Assembly: GCA_001794635.1 (NCBI GenBank) | Contig: MGKE01000008.1 | Location: 1-52,993, forward strand | Length of the DNA stretch: 52,993 nucleotides | Source of the DNA: Candidatus Yanofskybacteria bacterium RIFCSPLOWO2_01_FULL_39_28 | GTDB taxonomy: Bacteria > Patescibacteriota > Minisyncoccia > 2-02-FULL-40-12 > GWA2-44-9 | Direction: 5' to 3' | Shown here: positions 9,445-18,877 of the stretch, piece by piece | Layout of the letters: every line of letters starts with the position of its first letter | Position numbering within the stretch: the stretch's first letter is position 1 | Translations under genes and position numbers: made by a program | The notes under the pieces: model-generated | The model's database searches: none | The model's input: only the letters and a program-made list of their open reading frames with translations | What the model was told of the DNA's origin: nothing

Positions 9445-10686
9445 TTATAAATGGGGGAAGCCGTAACCCGAATTATCATCTTCTCCTACCGGAGGAATTA
9501 AGTCGCCTGAAAATGTTTTAAGTAAGTTGCGAGTAGCCGAATCCGGGTCCTCGGCATCTTTCTGCCATAATTTTGCCGCAAGTCCTGTGATATGAGGCGT
9601 GGCCATGGAAGTGCCTGATAAAATCACATAGCCGCCATCTTTCCAAGTTGATTCAACAATAACTCCTGGGGCGGCAAACTCTATATCGCCCTGCTCAATA
9701 ACATTAGCGGTGGTTGTGGAGTTAACACCGCGTGAACTCCAGTCAGCTATATCAAAATTAATATCAAAAGCTCCTACGGCAACGGCATCTGGATTAGCAC
9801 CAGGATAATCAATACTGCCGGCATCGGGTCCGTCATTACCGGCAGCGGCAATTATTAGAACGTTTTTACTAACAGCATAAGAAATAGAGTCTTTAATGAG
9901 GGAGCTTTCCGTATCACTTCCCAAGCTTAAATTAATAATATTAGCGCCCTGGTCAGCAGCAGTCTTAATAGCAGTAGCTATATCATCAGACCAACAAGAA
10001 CCATTCGCGCCGCAAACCTTATATGAAAAAAGGTTAGATTCCGGAGCAACACCGTATATACCCTTATTGTCAGAACCGCCATCTGCAAGAATAATACCGG
10101 AAACATGAGTTCCGTGACCGTTTTTGTCTTCACATTTACCGTCAACAACCGGCTGTTTAGCTGCGGTAAAATCTTTACATTGGCTTATTCTTCTTTTAAG
10201 GTCAGTATGATCTGCAAACACGCCCGTATCCAAAACAGCAATATTGACATCTTTTCCGCCTGAAGTTATGGAAACAAGAGGATTGTTTCCATAAATAGCT
10301 TCTATGCCCCAGGGTAACTGGTCAGAAGGAAGAAGACGGGTTTGAGGAGTTGTCGGTTTAGAAGGTTTTGCCTCGGTTTCACTGTTTTTATCTTTTTCCT
10401 GATCATTAGAAACAGCACTAATAGAATCAGCGTTTTCTGCCAAAATAAAAATCTTTTGAACCGGTACCGCATCTACACCAAACACCTTAACAACTCTGAG
10501 CTGCCATTCGGTCAGATCAGAAGTAAACCCATCCTTAAACTCGTGCCTGACACCAAACGATTTCTTCCAAAAACCAGAGTTTGACTTGACCAAATAGCGA
10601 GTATCATCAGTAGCTCCTTGAGCAACGCTAGAAAACCCGAAAACAAGGGAAAAGATAAGAAAATAAGCTATTTTTTTGATGTTCAT
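9445..10686 (-). CDS. secreted subtilisin-like (S8) serine protease
   Basis: Signal peptide; triad motifs AVLDTGV, NGHGTHVSGI, LSGTSMATPH. Confidence 0.93.
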   Translation of the reverse strand: MNIKKIAYFLIFSLVFGFSSVAQGATDDTRYLVKSNSGFWKKSFGVRHEFKDGFTSDLTEWQLRVVKVFGVDAVPVQKIFILAENADSISAVSNDQEKDKNSETEAKPSKPTTPQTRLLPSDQLPWGIEAIYGNNPLVSITSGGKDVNIAVLDTGVFADHTDLKRRISQCKDFTAAKQPVVDGKCEDKNGHGTHVSGIILADGGSDNKGIYGVAPESNLFSYKVCGANGSCWSDDIATAIKTAADQGANIINLSLGSDTESSLIKDSISYAVSKNVLIIAAAGNDGPDAGSIDYPGANPDAVAVGAFDINFDIADWSSRGVNSTTTANVIEQGDIEFAAPGVIVESTWKDGGYVILSGTSMATPHITGLAAKLWQKDAEDPDSATRNLLKTFSGDLIPPVGEDDNSGYGFPHL

Positions 10687-10724
10687 ATATTATCATTTAA
10701 ATATAACATATCCAGCTAAAATTA

Positions 10725-11423
10725 TCAAAAATTATCCACATCACTTTTATCGTTGCCGTTAAGCACTTTATCCAGCCCGTTTTTAATCTTTTCGCTAAGG
10801 TATCTGATCCTTTCATGCATTAAAATAGATTGAACAAAAGCCGATTTAATAGCCAGTTTAAGTATATAAATTAAAACAATCGCCCCACCCAAGAAAATTA
10901 TAAAATATGTAAAATTTCTTAAATAAATTATGAAAAATTTGTAACTCTGACCGAAGAAATAGCCAATAAATAAAGTCATCGCCACCCAACCAATTGAACC
11001 AATAAAGTTGTACAGAGTAAATCTTTTAAGATTATACTTCAATGAGCCGGCTATAATCAGAGCGGCGATAGTCAAAGAAAAAGTGAATTTGGTTATAATT
11101 ATTGCTTTGCCGCTGTGGATTTCAAAATAATGCTGAACGGTGTTTATTATCTTCTCGCTTTTTGGGTCTTTCCTGCCCCATTTATCTATTGGTTTGGCCC
11201 CACCAAAATATCCAACTAAATACCAAAGATAACCATTAACCGTATACCCCAGAGTAAAGACTAAAAAAGTAGGCAATAATGGAATTGAATTAGTAGAAAC
11301 CAAAAAACCTCCTAGAACCATCGTGTTCAGCCCCTCAATCATCGCCCCGAGAAACAAAAAAATATACTTATGTTCAAGAATTAAGGGAAAGTGCAGCTGA
11401 AGAAAATTTAGGAATTGTTCCAA
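10725..11423 (-). CDS. DedA family membrane protein
   Basis: DedA-like hydrophobic pattern, YLVGYFGG, FTLYNFIGSIGWV. Confidence 0.75.
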   Translation of the reverse strand: MEQFLNFLQLHFPLILEHKYIFLFLGAMIEGLNTMVLGGFLVSTNSIPLLPTFLVFTLGYTVNGYLWYLVGYFGGAKPIDKWGRKDPKSEKIINTVQHYFEIHSGKAIIITKFTFSLTIAALIIAGSLKYNLKRFTLYNFIGSIGWVAMTLFIGYFFGQSYKFFIIYLRNFTYFIIFLGGAIVLIYILKLAIKSAFVQSILMHERIRYLSEKIKNGLDKVLNGNDKSDVDNF

Positions 11424-11516
11424 TTCTTCCTACCAATTACGAATCAAAACGAATTTACAAATCTACAAATTCTTTAATCTTTATCCGTAGATTCGTATAT
11501 TTGTGACTATTCGTAA

Positions 11517-12125
11517 TTAGTGGTTAAACTGTCTTAGGGTTTCAAAATCCTTTTTAAGATCTTCCTTCATATTTCCATTATACACCGCCACGGCCGGATG
11601 GTATAAGGGAATGATTTTAACGGCACCATAATTAATTTGGGCTTCCAAAATTTTACCATGCATCTGGCTGATTGATTCAAGCTGGCTACCCAAGCCGAAT
11701 TTATTAATTATATAAACCATGGAGAATCTGCCAAGGGTAGCAATGACTTGCGGCTGGATTATTTCTATCTGACGATCAAGGTAAGAAGAGTAGGACTCAA
11801 TTTCATGAGGCAAAGGATCGCGGTTCATTGGCGGCCGGTCTTTAACGATGTTGGTAATATAAACATCATTTCTTGGAATATTAATTGAGTTTAAAAGTTC
11901 GTCAAGAATCCTACCCGATGCCCCGCAGAAAGGCCTTCCAGTTTCGGCCTCATTTTTACCAGGCGCTTCACCGATAAACATAATTTTAGCATAATGACTG
12001 CCTTCGCCTATCACTGGAAAAACTTTATTTTGAACCCTTTCGGCATAAAGAGGCAAGTCTTTACCATGAATTATTTCATCTTTGATTTTGCGAAGAAGTT
12101 CGGTGCGGTTATTTTGAGTATCCAT
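11517..12125 (-). CDS. family 4-type uracil-DNA glycosylase
   Basis: GEAPGKNEAETGRPFCGASG, YITNIVKDRPPMNR, LYHPAVAVY. Confidence 0.88.
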   Translation of the reverse strand: MDTQNNRTELLRKIKDEIIHGKDLPLYAERVQNKVFPVIGEGSHYAKIMFIGEAPGKNEAETGRPFCGASGRILDELLNSINIPRNDVYITNIVKDRPPMNRDPLPHEIESYSSYLDRQIEIIQPQVIATLGRFSMVYIINKFGLGSQLESISQMHGKILEAQINYGAVKIIPLYHPAVAVYNGNMKEDLKKDFETLRQFNH

Positions 12126-12193
12126 AATCTATTTCATACTAATACTTATTTTGGCAAAATAAAACCTGCCCAGAGTTGGGCAGGCCGGAAGTT

Positions 12194-12625
12194 TTAGTAT
12201 TCTCGCTCTTCGCCAAAAATCATAAATGAAGGAGTGTCTTGATGACGCTTTTTTGTTTGAGAATCACTATTCTCTTTTTTTTCTTCGCAATCCCTGCATC
12301 TAGCGGCAAAAGGAAGAGCTGCTAAACGTTTAATGCTAATATTGTGTCCACAATCTAAACAAATACCATATATTCCCTCATCAAAACGCCGGATTGCTTC
12401 GTTGAATCTTTTCAATGTTTCACTATTAAGTCTAGCCAGAGAATCTTCCACACAATCACGATTCTGTTGATCGGCTTGATCAGCCGAGTCACCTAAAACT
12501 CGCTTAATTTCGTTATCAGTTCCAGAAGCAATAACTGCTTTGGTTTTAATGCTTAGTTTAGTTTCCAAAGCATCTCGCTTTTCAACAAGTATACGGCGGA
12601 CATCTTTTCTGTTTCGCTCGGCCAC
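12194..12625 (-). CDS. TraR/DksA family zinc-finger protein
   Basis: CLDCGHNISIKRLAALPFAARCRDCEE C4 finger. Confidence 0.88.
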   Translation of the reverse strand: MAERNRKDVRRILVEKRDALETKLSIKTKAVIASGTDNEIKRVLGDSADQADQQNRDCVEDSLARLNSETLKRFNEAIRRFDEGIYGICLDCGHNISIKRLAALPFAARCRDCEEKKENSDSQTKKRHQDTPSFMIFGEEREY

Positions 12626-12709
12626 TTTGGTCTCCCTTACCGTAAAAGGACTGACTTAATTTATAGCATTTGTAATGAAGAATGTCCACCCCGCACCTTG
12701 AAGTTGAAG

Positions 12710-12747
12710 ATTGTCATAAAATAGGCAATTGCTTATTTTATGACAAT
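12710..12747. repeat. 38-bp near-perfect palindrome, copy 1
   Basis: ATTGTCATAAAATAGGCAATTGCTTATTTTATGACAAT; second copy at 46780-46817. Confidence 0.9.
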
Positions 12748-12792
12748 GGAAAATTGTAAATTTAAAGGGGCGACACTTTGTCGCCCCTCACT

Positions 12793-12930
12793 TCACCGAT
12801 TCTTCTTCCGCCCGTGGTAACAGCGGCCTCGGGCAGTGCATGCGCCTGTGCGCGTATGCTTCACGCGGCCCTTGATTTGGGCCTTGTCCACGGTCTCGAA
12901 TTTGACCGCATAGGCTCTCTTTTTGGCCAT
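12793..12930 (-). CDS. 45-aa very basic small protein
   Basis: MAKKRAYAVKFETVDKAQIKGRVKHTRTGACTARGRCYHGRKKNR; followed by stem GGGGCGACA/TGTCGCCCC; absent from the ORF track because of length. Confidence 0.65.
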   Translation of the reverse strand: MAKKRAYAVKFETVDKAQIKGRVKHTRTGACTARGRCYHGRKKNR

Positions 12931-12944
12931 GATGTACCTCTTAT

Positions 12945-14354
12945 TTAAATTATATCACTATTTGAGATAAAAGTCAATATGCCGAGAGATCCCCACAAAA
13001 CCAGACTTCCCTGCTGGATAGTTAAGAAAAGATGGTCAAAAAACCCAATAAAAAGCAGAGAACAGAAGAAAACTAGAAAAGATAACTGATACGGTCTTTG
13101 TAAATTAGTTTTTAAAATAAAATCTTTAATAATATAAATTAAAAAAACAACGAAAGATAAAATGCCCAAAACCCCAGTTTCAGAATAAACAAGCAGATAG
13201 ATATTATGCACCGGCTGATAAGTATAATTAGGCAAGTTGGATTTATTTTCAGCCAACCAGCCGACGAAATTACCGATTCCAACGCCAAACAAATTAAATC
13301 CTATTTTTAAAGATTCCTTGGCATAAAACGTCCTCAATTCAATCGCTTGGTCTTCGCCACTAATCGTAAGCCGAACTTTAATTTCATTAAAGTAAAAAGA
13401 ACTGAAAATAACCAAGACACAAAAACTGACCAACAAAATAGCTTTAATTCTTTTACGACCATCTTTAGTGCCAAAACTTAAACGATAGTTACGGCGAAGC
13501 CGAATTATAATCACTCTAAGACAAAAAGATGCAAACCAAACAAAGATAATCGTTCTGGAAAACGTAGTAAGAAAGGCAAGGAGTAAAACACCGTAAAAAA
13601 CCAGTGTGACCTTGTCCCGTAAAGGGACGTGGTCCCAACGGGACTTTACGTCCCAACTATCGGCTAGAGGTTGATGTTCTGAGTGAAGGCGGGAATATAA
13701 ATAAATAAAGTAAAAAGAAAAGAGAGCTAGAAAAAGATAAACAGCCAAAACATTGGGATGAGGAGTTGTGCCATAAACACGAATAACCTTTTCTCCTGTC
13801 GGAAGATAAAATGAAGCGATTCCCGACAAATCAGAATTAATAATACTTTCGCCGAGAAATCTTAAACCAGTGCTTGATTGTTTAAAAAATTGGATAATTG
13901 CTATGACTGATTGGAAAATTCCTCCGACAAAAATAGCCAAAAAAGAATTGTAAAGGCCAAACTTTTTTAAAGCATAATTTACTAGATACCAATAAAAAAC
14001 CGAAAATTCTAACAACTTTAGCCATTGAAACCAACTGACTATCGGATTAGTTGAGTTTGTGATTGAAATAGCAGAAACAGCAAGAAAAATAATTAAAAAA
14101 TACTCATAAACTTTAAAATTTTGAATTGCACTTTTTATTTTTAACTTTTTACTTTTAACTTTAGGTGTCGTGGATAGAAAACTATTATATAGCCAAAACA
14201 AGAAAAGTATAAAAAACAAAACATCCGTAAAATATATGGACACCGACGTCCACTCATTGAACCGCCAGCCTTCATACCACAAAATTTTCCTAGTTTGGAA
14301 AGGAATTGAGAAAAGTAATAAATAAAAAAGATATTTTTCTAGTTTTTTGAACAT
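12945..14354 (-). CDS. O-antigen ligase / polymerase-like membrane protein
   Basis: Many TM segments, PHPNVLAVYLFL, PVHNIYLLVYSETGVLG, typical of the Wzy/O-antigen ligase family. Confidence 0.8.
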   Translation of the reverse strand: MFKKLEKYLFYLLLFSIPFQTRKILWYEGWRFNEWTSVSIYFTDVLFFILFLFWLYNSFLSTTPKVKSKKLKIKSAIQNFKVYEYFLIIFLAVSAISITNSTNPIVSWFQWLKLLEFSVFYWYLVNYALKKFGLYNSFLAIFVGGIFQSVIAIIQFFKQSSTGLRFLGESIINSDLSGIASFYLPTGEKVIRVYGTTPHPNVLAVYLFLALFSFYFIYLYSRLHSEHQPLADSWDVKSRWDHVPLRDKVTLVFYGVLLLAFLTTFSRTIIFVWFASFCLRVIIIRLRRNYRLSFGTKDGRKRIKAILLVSFCVLVIFSSFYFNEIKVRLTISGEDQAIELRTFYAKESLKIGFNLFGVGIGNFVGWLAENKSNLPNYTYQPVHNIYLLVYSETGVLGILSFVVFLIYIIKDFILKTNLQRPYQLSFLVFFCSLLFIGFFDHLFLTIQQGSLVLWGSLGILTFISNSDII

Positions 14355-14365
14355 TGTTCGCTTTC

Positions 14366-14496
14366 GGGACTAGCCATCTTCAGCACGCCTCCGGCCAGCC
14401 AGCGCTGGCCTCAGCTATTATCGCCCTCGCTTTTCCGCCTAAGAAGGCGGAACCATGCAAAGCTTCGGGTCTCAAATGCTTTAGATGGCCAGTCCC
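14366..14496 (-). repeat. nested inverted-repeat element, copy C (divergent, reversed)
   Basis: Shares GGAGGCGTGCTGAAGATGGC and GGCCATCTxAAGCAxTTGAGACCC ends with copies A and B when reverse-complemented; outer stem GGGACT/AGTCCC. Confidence 0.75.
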
Positions 14497-14597
14497 TACG
14501 CTTATAACTTTTATAAAATTAAATAGTCGGCTACGCTCAATGCTTTAAATATATACTTTTTTTATTGAACCAGAAAGTGGATTTTTGAAATTAAAAA

Positions 14598-14640
14598 GCC
14601 CCGCACCAGAGGTCGCTATGCGCGACTTGGTGCGGGGACT
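14598..14640 (-). terminator. intrinsic terminator of the 14649..16490 gene
   Basis: AGTCCCCGCACCA...TGGTGCGGGGCTTTTTA on the minus strand. Confidence 0.8.
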
Positions 14641-14648
14641 TAACTGAC

Positions 14649-16490
14649 TTACTTCTTCGGGATCTGTTTCTCAAGCTCCCGAAGTTGTTCTGGTGTCAGA
14701 TTCTTTATCCGCTCTGTGATTGTCCGGGCATCCTCGGTTGCTTCTCGACTGCCACGAGCCTTCTCGTCAGCAGTACGGGCTTCGGTCTGGATCGGACTTT
14801 CAGACAGCTTGATTGCTAGATTGTCGAAGCTGTGCATCGGGATGACGTCCCGATCAGAGACGTATATCTCGATTCTCACCAGGTGGCCCTCTCTGGTGAC
14901 CGGCAGTTCCGGCGAATGACCGGCACCTGCGGTAAACAGATGGGGAATGTCCTTCAGATAGAGGTAGTACACCGTACCTTGCGTTGGAGTGACTTCACTC
15001 CCCACAAGAGACACAATGCCTTCAACGACCTGTAGGTTTCGGTTGCCTTCGACTGTTGCCCGACGTCCGGTTTCAGTCAGAAGTTTTTCGTAGTTCCTAA
15101 CTGTTTCTTGAGCGCTTCGTCCGCTTGCAACGGTCTGAATGTCGTTGATCGAAACCATGGCCACTCCTTGGAAAGCATGGCTTTCGTTCAGGAGCGGAAC
15201 CACGGCTGTCGGCAGGCCATTGACGTTGTACAACTGAACCGCTGCACCGTGCAGATGCTTGAACTGGATGTCCTGATTCTTATTGACTGCATCCAACACA
15301 GCTGACGTTGTACCGCCTCCCGGCATTTGGTATCTGATGGTCTTGCCTGTCCGAGAGTTGGTATAGACGAGAGCAACCAGTGAGTCGTCACTGGAATTTG
15401 TCGAGGTAATGTCAGTCACCCATTCCGGCTGATCGCCGTTGCCATAGATGAGCAAAGCGCCGTCTCTGTCAGACATGGTAAGGCCTTTCTTGCCCCACCA
15501 GCTGTTGAGCCATCCACTCGAGTACGAACCTTGCCAATTCAGGTAGTTGACGATGAAGTCGTCGGAGACGACCCGGTCAACCCAGCTGGGTACTTTGCTC
15601 AGTTCGTGGAATGTGTTGTTGCCCGAGAACGGATCAACAACCACTACTCCAAGAACTTTTGCACCCGACCAGCCGAGAGTCGGCTTGAAGGCAGTGATAA
15701 CCCACCACGGGTTTCCTTCGTCGTCGATCTCAAGCGATGTTTCAGTTAGGCCAGTGCCGAGATAACCGTTGTTTCGTAGATAACGCTCCAGATTGTCACC
15801 AAAGAAAGCGCCGGGCGTATAACGCATACGCTTTCCTTCGGGGAACTGGACAAGCTCGGCCTGTCGGTGAGGATCTTCTCCTGACACCTTGACGTAGCCG
15901 GGAGTGCCGTTGGTGTTCAACCAGACACTGAAACCGGCGAAGTCCAACGGTGCCACGAAAGTCAGCTCGCCTTTGATCATCTGCACGGTCATCGTCCCAA
16001 GTTCGAACTGGCTTCCAATGGCGCCGGCGGTACCAAGCACCTTCTGGGCTTGATACGAGGCGTTCTCGTTGCTTGCCATTCTCATGTGAGCCGGATCTTT
16101 CGGCTGAATGTCCTGAGTCCAAACCCGCTCTTCAATATCACCCAAGTGGTTGATGACTGAAGCATAGGTATTCGCTCGAAGCATTGCCGAATTGAAGAAG
16201 GCAACTCCGATGTAGATCACGACTGCACCGACAGGAAACACCCACAACAACGGGGTGCCGTCGTCGTCAGCAACAGCAATAATCGCCGCAACCACCCACC
16301 AGATCATGGTCATGAATCCCACGAGTCCGAAGAGCGGATAAACGGTCGTTGCCACAGCGACGTAGAAAATTGCCCAACCAAGAACGAAGGTCACGACGCC
16401 TTGCACGACAGCAGCAATCGGCCTTTTCACCAACATGAGCGGGAGAGCGCCAACAACCGCACTGATCAAAGCCGCAAATAGATAATACAT
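14649..16490 (-). CDS. membrane-anchored protein with large extracytoplasmic region, unknown function
   Basis: N-terminal TM helices, long soluble domain; SD AAGGAG before ATG at 16490; markedly GC-richer than neighbours. Confidence 0.7.
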   Translation of the reverse strand: MYYLFAALISAVVGALPLMLVKRPIAAVVQGVVTFVLGWAIFYVAVATTVYPLFGLVGFMTMIWWVVAAIIAVADDDGTPLLWVFPVGAVVIYIGVAFFNSAMLRANTYASVINHLGDIEERVWTQDIQPKDPAHMRMASNENASYQAQKVLGTAGAIGSQFELGTMTVQMIKGELTFVAPLDFAGFSVWLNTNGTPGYVKVSGEDPHRQAELVQFPEGKRMRYTPGAFFGDNLERYLRNNGYLGTGLTETSLEIDDEGNPWWVITAFKPTLGWSGAKVLGVVVVDPFSGNNTFHELSKVPSWVDRVVSDDFIVNYLNWQGSYSSGWLNSWWGKKGLTMSDRDGALLIYGNGDQPEWVTDITSTNSSDDSLVALVYTNSRTGKTIRYQMPGGGTTSAVLDAVNKNQDIQFKHLHGAAVQLYNVNGLPTAVVPLLNESHAFQGVAMVSINDIQTVASGRSAQETVRNYEKLLTETGRRATVEGNRNLQVVEGIVSLVGSEVTPTQGTVYYLYLKDIPHLFTAGAGHSPELPVTREGHLVRIEIYVSDRDVIPMHSFDNLAIKLSESPIQTEARTADEKARGSREATEDARTITERIKNLTPEQLRELEKQIPKK

Positions 16491-16661
16491 CTCTTTTCTC
16501 CTTGCTATTTGAGGCATAGCTGCCGTCCGGGTTGTCGACGAACTGTCTCAACTGATGCCTATATTTTAACATAATCTGCGTATTTTTGTCAATGGTTTGA
16601 CTGAATTAAATCTTTATTTAATAATCTAGACCAGTATCTTGAAGTTTGAGAAGGATAAATT

Positions 16662-17060
16662 GTGAATGGAGCAATGATTTTGCAAGCGGCTATTGCTGGA
16701 CTATTTTTCAGTGTTTGGCCTCTTTTGATGAACAGAAGCGGGCTTCCAGGTATGCACGCAGCTTTTATTTTTGTATTGATCCAGCTTCTAATTATTACTC
16801 CACTAGTAATAAGCGGTCTTGATTCAAACATGTTTAACCGCTGGTCTGTTGCCGCAAGCATCTTTGCATCTATTGGATTATTAATATTTACCAACGGACT
16901 TGAAAAAATATCCCCTAAAGAAGTAAGTAATTTTTTTGTTATAGTACTGGTAGTCCAAGTCTGCGTCCCGGCAATATACCAGGTCGTCCTTACCGGCATA
17001 ACCCCGCAAAGAGCATTGGGTTTCGCCGCCGCCCTAATCGCCGCGATTTTGTTAAAGTAA
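16662..17060 (+). CDS. small EamA/DMT-like half transporter
   Basis: 132 aa, about four hydrophobic helices; GTG start with AAGGA SD. Confidence 0.5.
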   Translation: MNGAMILQAAIAGLFFSVWPLLMNRSGLPGMHAAFIFVLIQLLIITPLVISGLDSNMFNRWSVAASIFASIGLLIFTNGLEKISPKEVSNFFVIVLVVQVCVPAIYQVVLTGITPQRALGFAAALIAAILLK

Positions 17061-17127
17061 ATACATAAATATTGACTTTTAAATACCGTGGTGTTAATAT
17101 AAACAAGTTCTGAGAGAGGACCTGACA

Positions 17128-17436
17128 TTGAAAATACTCTTGAAAATACTGCTTCGGTTCTTTTTCATTTTTGCCATGTTTTTATTTATTGGATGTGAGG
17201 AGTCTCAGGCAGCAAAAGAAATAAGACTAAGACAAACAGCCGAAAGAGTTACACAACAAAAGGTCAGAGTTGCCGAAGAAATAGTTTCAAATATAAACTA
17301 CTTCATGGACCCGAGAACAAAACTTTGTTTTGCTTATTACCGGGAAAATTATTCTAAGGGTGGACCAGCTCTTGCCACCGTCCCCTGTGAAGCGATCCAG
17401 CCTAACTTGCTTGGCACAGCCCCTATTTCTGAGTAA
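17128..17436 (+). CDS. small lipoprotein
   Basis: Signal peptide with lipobox LFIGC; promoter TTGACT-N17-TAATAT upstream; TTG start. Confidence 0.65.
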   Translation: MKILLKILLRFFFIFAMFLFIGCEESQAAKEIRLRQTAERVTQQKVRVAEEIVSNINYFMDPRTKLCFAYYRENYSKGGPALATVPCEAIQPNLLGTAPISE

Positions 17437-17446
17437 GTGTATCTTG

Positions 17447-17478
17447 CCCGTCAGTAAAATCTGACGGGTTTTTATTTT
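17447..17478 (+). terminator. intrinsic terminator CCCGTCAG-TAAAAT-CTGACGGG
   Basis: 8-bp perfect stem + T-rich tail. Confidence 0.85.
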
Positions 17479-17514
17479 ATAAAAACCAACTGATGGTTAC
17501 GGTCGAGAAATCGA

Positions 17515-17692
17515 GCCCAGCCCTTGGCCATCTGAAGCAATTGAGACCCCGAGGTCGCTGGATGATATAATATTGGCCGTTTTAGGCCAAATCAGCCAGC
17601 GACCAGAGGGGCGAACTTAGCTGAGGCGACGAGGCAGCTCCGGAGGAGTGCCGAGGAGCCGGAGGCGTGCTGAAGATGGCTTAGGGCTGGGC
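17515..17692 (+). repeat. nested inverted-repeat element, copy A
   Basis: Core near-identical to 23420-23608; outer stem GCCCAGCCC/GGGCTGGGC, inner stem GGTCGCTGG/CCAGCGACC, hairpin TTGGCC/GGCCAA. Confidence 0.9.
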
Positions 17693-17728
17693 GAGATGGA
17701 TGAAGAATTAGTAAGGTGAGAGCAATTT

Positions 17729-18877
17729 TTACCTCGTAAATAATGTATAACCAATACCGCCGGCAAAGATAAAAGCCAAGAGATATAACGTCCAAGCGGG
17801 AATTCGTAGACTATATTCCGGAACCCTGTCGCCATGTGATTTTGCTTTGATATACATGAATATAAGAATGAAGGCCTCAAGTCCAATCCCAACTGCTCCG
17901 GCCAAACTAATAACGTCAATAAAATTCCTTAATCCTCCCAAAAACAAAACAAAAGGCGGAGTAACAACCAATAACCACGATATTTTTCTTCCAAACCCAT
18001 AATCAAGCATGAAAACCTCAAGTAAAGCAGTGCTAAGCATAAGATACGAAGTACTGACAGCCATAATACCGAATAAAGAACCAAGAAATACTATTCGTCC
18101 GCCAATTTGGTCAATCAGGCCGCTAATAGCATCGGGAGTAGTTGAATCACCGGAAATCCCTAAAACGGTAAGCCCAAAAACAAAATACAAAATCGCAACT
18201 AATAATACTGAGGCAAAGATAGCTTTCTTAAAATAATTCTCACTACCAGTAAGGATCCGGCGTTGAATCGGTATCGCCGACAAACCGCCAAAAGCAAAAA
18301 GTAAAACTCCGTAAGGAAAGAACCAAAACTCAAGATTTACATACGAATAGTTTGAAAGATTAACATCCCCTATTCCAAAACCAAAGATAAGGCCGATAAC
18401 GGCAATGAAAAGAAAAGAAAGCCCAAGTTCCACCCAAGCTACCGTTCTGATACCAAGCAAAACCAAAAAAGAAGCAATGCCAAAAAACCAGATACTAAAA
18501 CTGCTGGGAGACAAATAAAAAACAGAGGATAAGACATTCGGTAAAAATTCACCGGCAATAATAATATAAGCAAGCAGGGCGGCATAAGTTGTCAGGAGCA
18601 AAGAAAAGAAAAGCAGTCGTTTCCAGAAATTGCCAAGATAAAGCTGGGTATAACCAACCATCTGATGGGGCTGATGAGTTCTCAGAATAACTTCGCCGTA
18701 AATAAAGTATAAAAACAAGGTAGCCAGTCCGGTACCAATCAAAAACAAAAAACCGATCCAGAAACCGGCTTTAGCAAAGGCGAACGGAATTCCAAAAACC
18801 CCGACCCCAACCATTGTTCCAATTAATACGGCCGTTGCCTGAAGGAATGGCTTATTTTTCAGAATCTGAATCAACAT
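17729..18877 (-). CDS. amino acid permease (aromatic amino acid transporter-like)
   Basis: GTMVGVGVFGIPFAFAKAGF and ~10 TM helices. Confidence 0.8.
   Translation of the reverse strand: MLIQILKNKPFLQATAVLIGTMVGVGVFGIPFAFAKAGFWIGFLFLIGTGLATLFLYFIYGEVILRTHQPHQMVGYTQLYLGNFWKRLLFFSLLLTTYAALLAYIIIAGEFLPNVLSSVFYLSPSSFSIWFFGIASFLVLLGIRTVAWVELGLSFLFIAVIGLIFGFGIGDVNLSNYSYVNLEFWFFPYGVLLFAFGGLSAIPIQRRILTGSENYFKKAIFASVLLVAILYFVFGLTVLGISGDSTTPDAISGLIDQIGGRIVFLGSLFGIMAVSTSYLMLSTALLEVFMLDYGFGRKISWLLVVTPPFVLFLGGLRNFIDVISLAGAVGIGLEAFILIFMYIKAKSHGDRVPEYSLRIPAWTLYLLAFIFAGGIGYTLFTR

Noticed and set aside
14716-16122. Several plus and minus ORFs of 65-108 aa within 14649..16490
   Set aside because: Shadow ORFs caused by the GC-rich codon usage of the main gene
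16589-17128. 179-aa minus-strand ORF
   Set aside because: Complement of the plus-strand membrane protein 16662..17060, which has an SD and sensible TM helices
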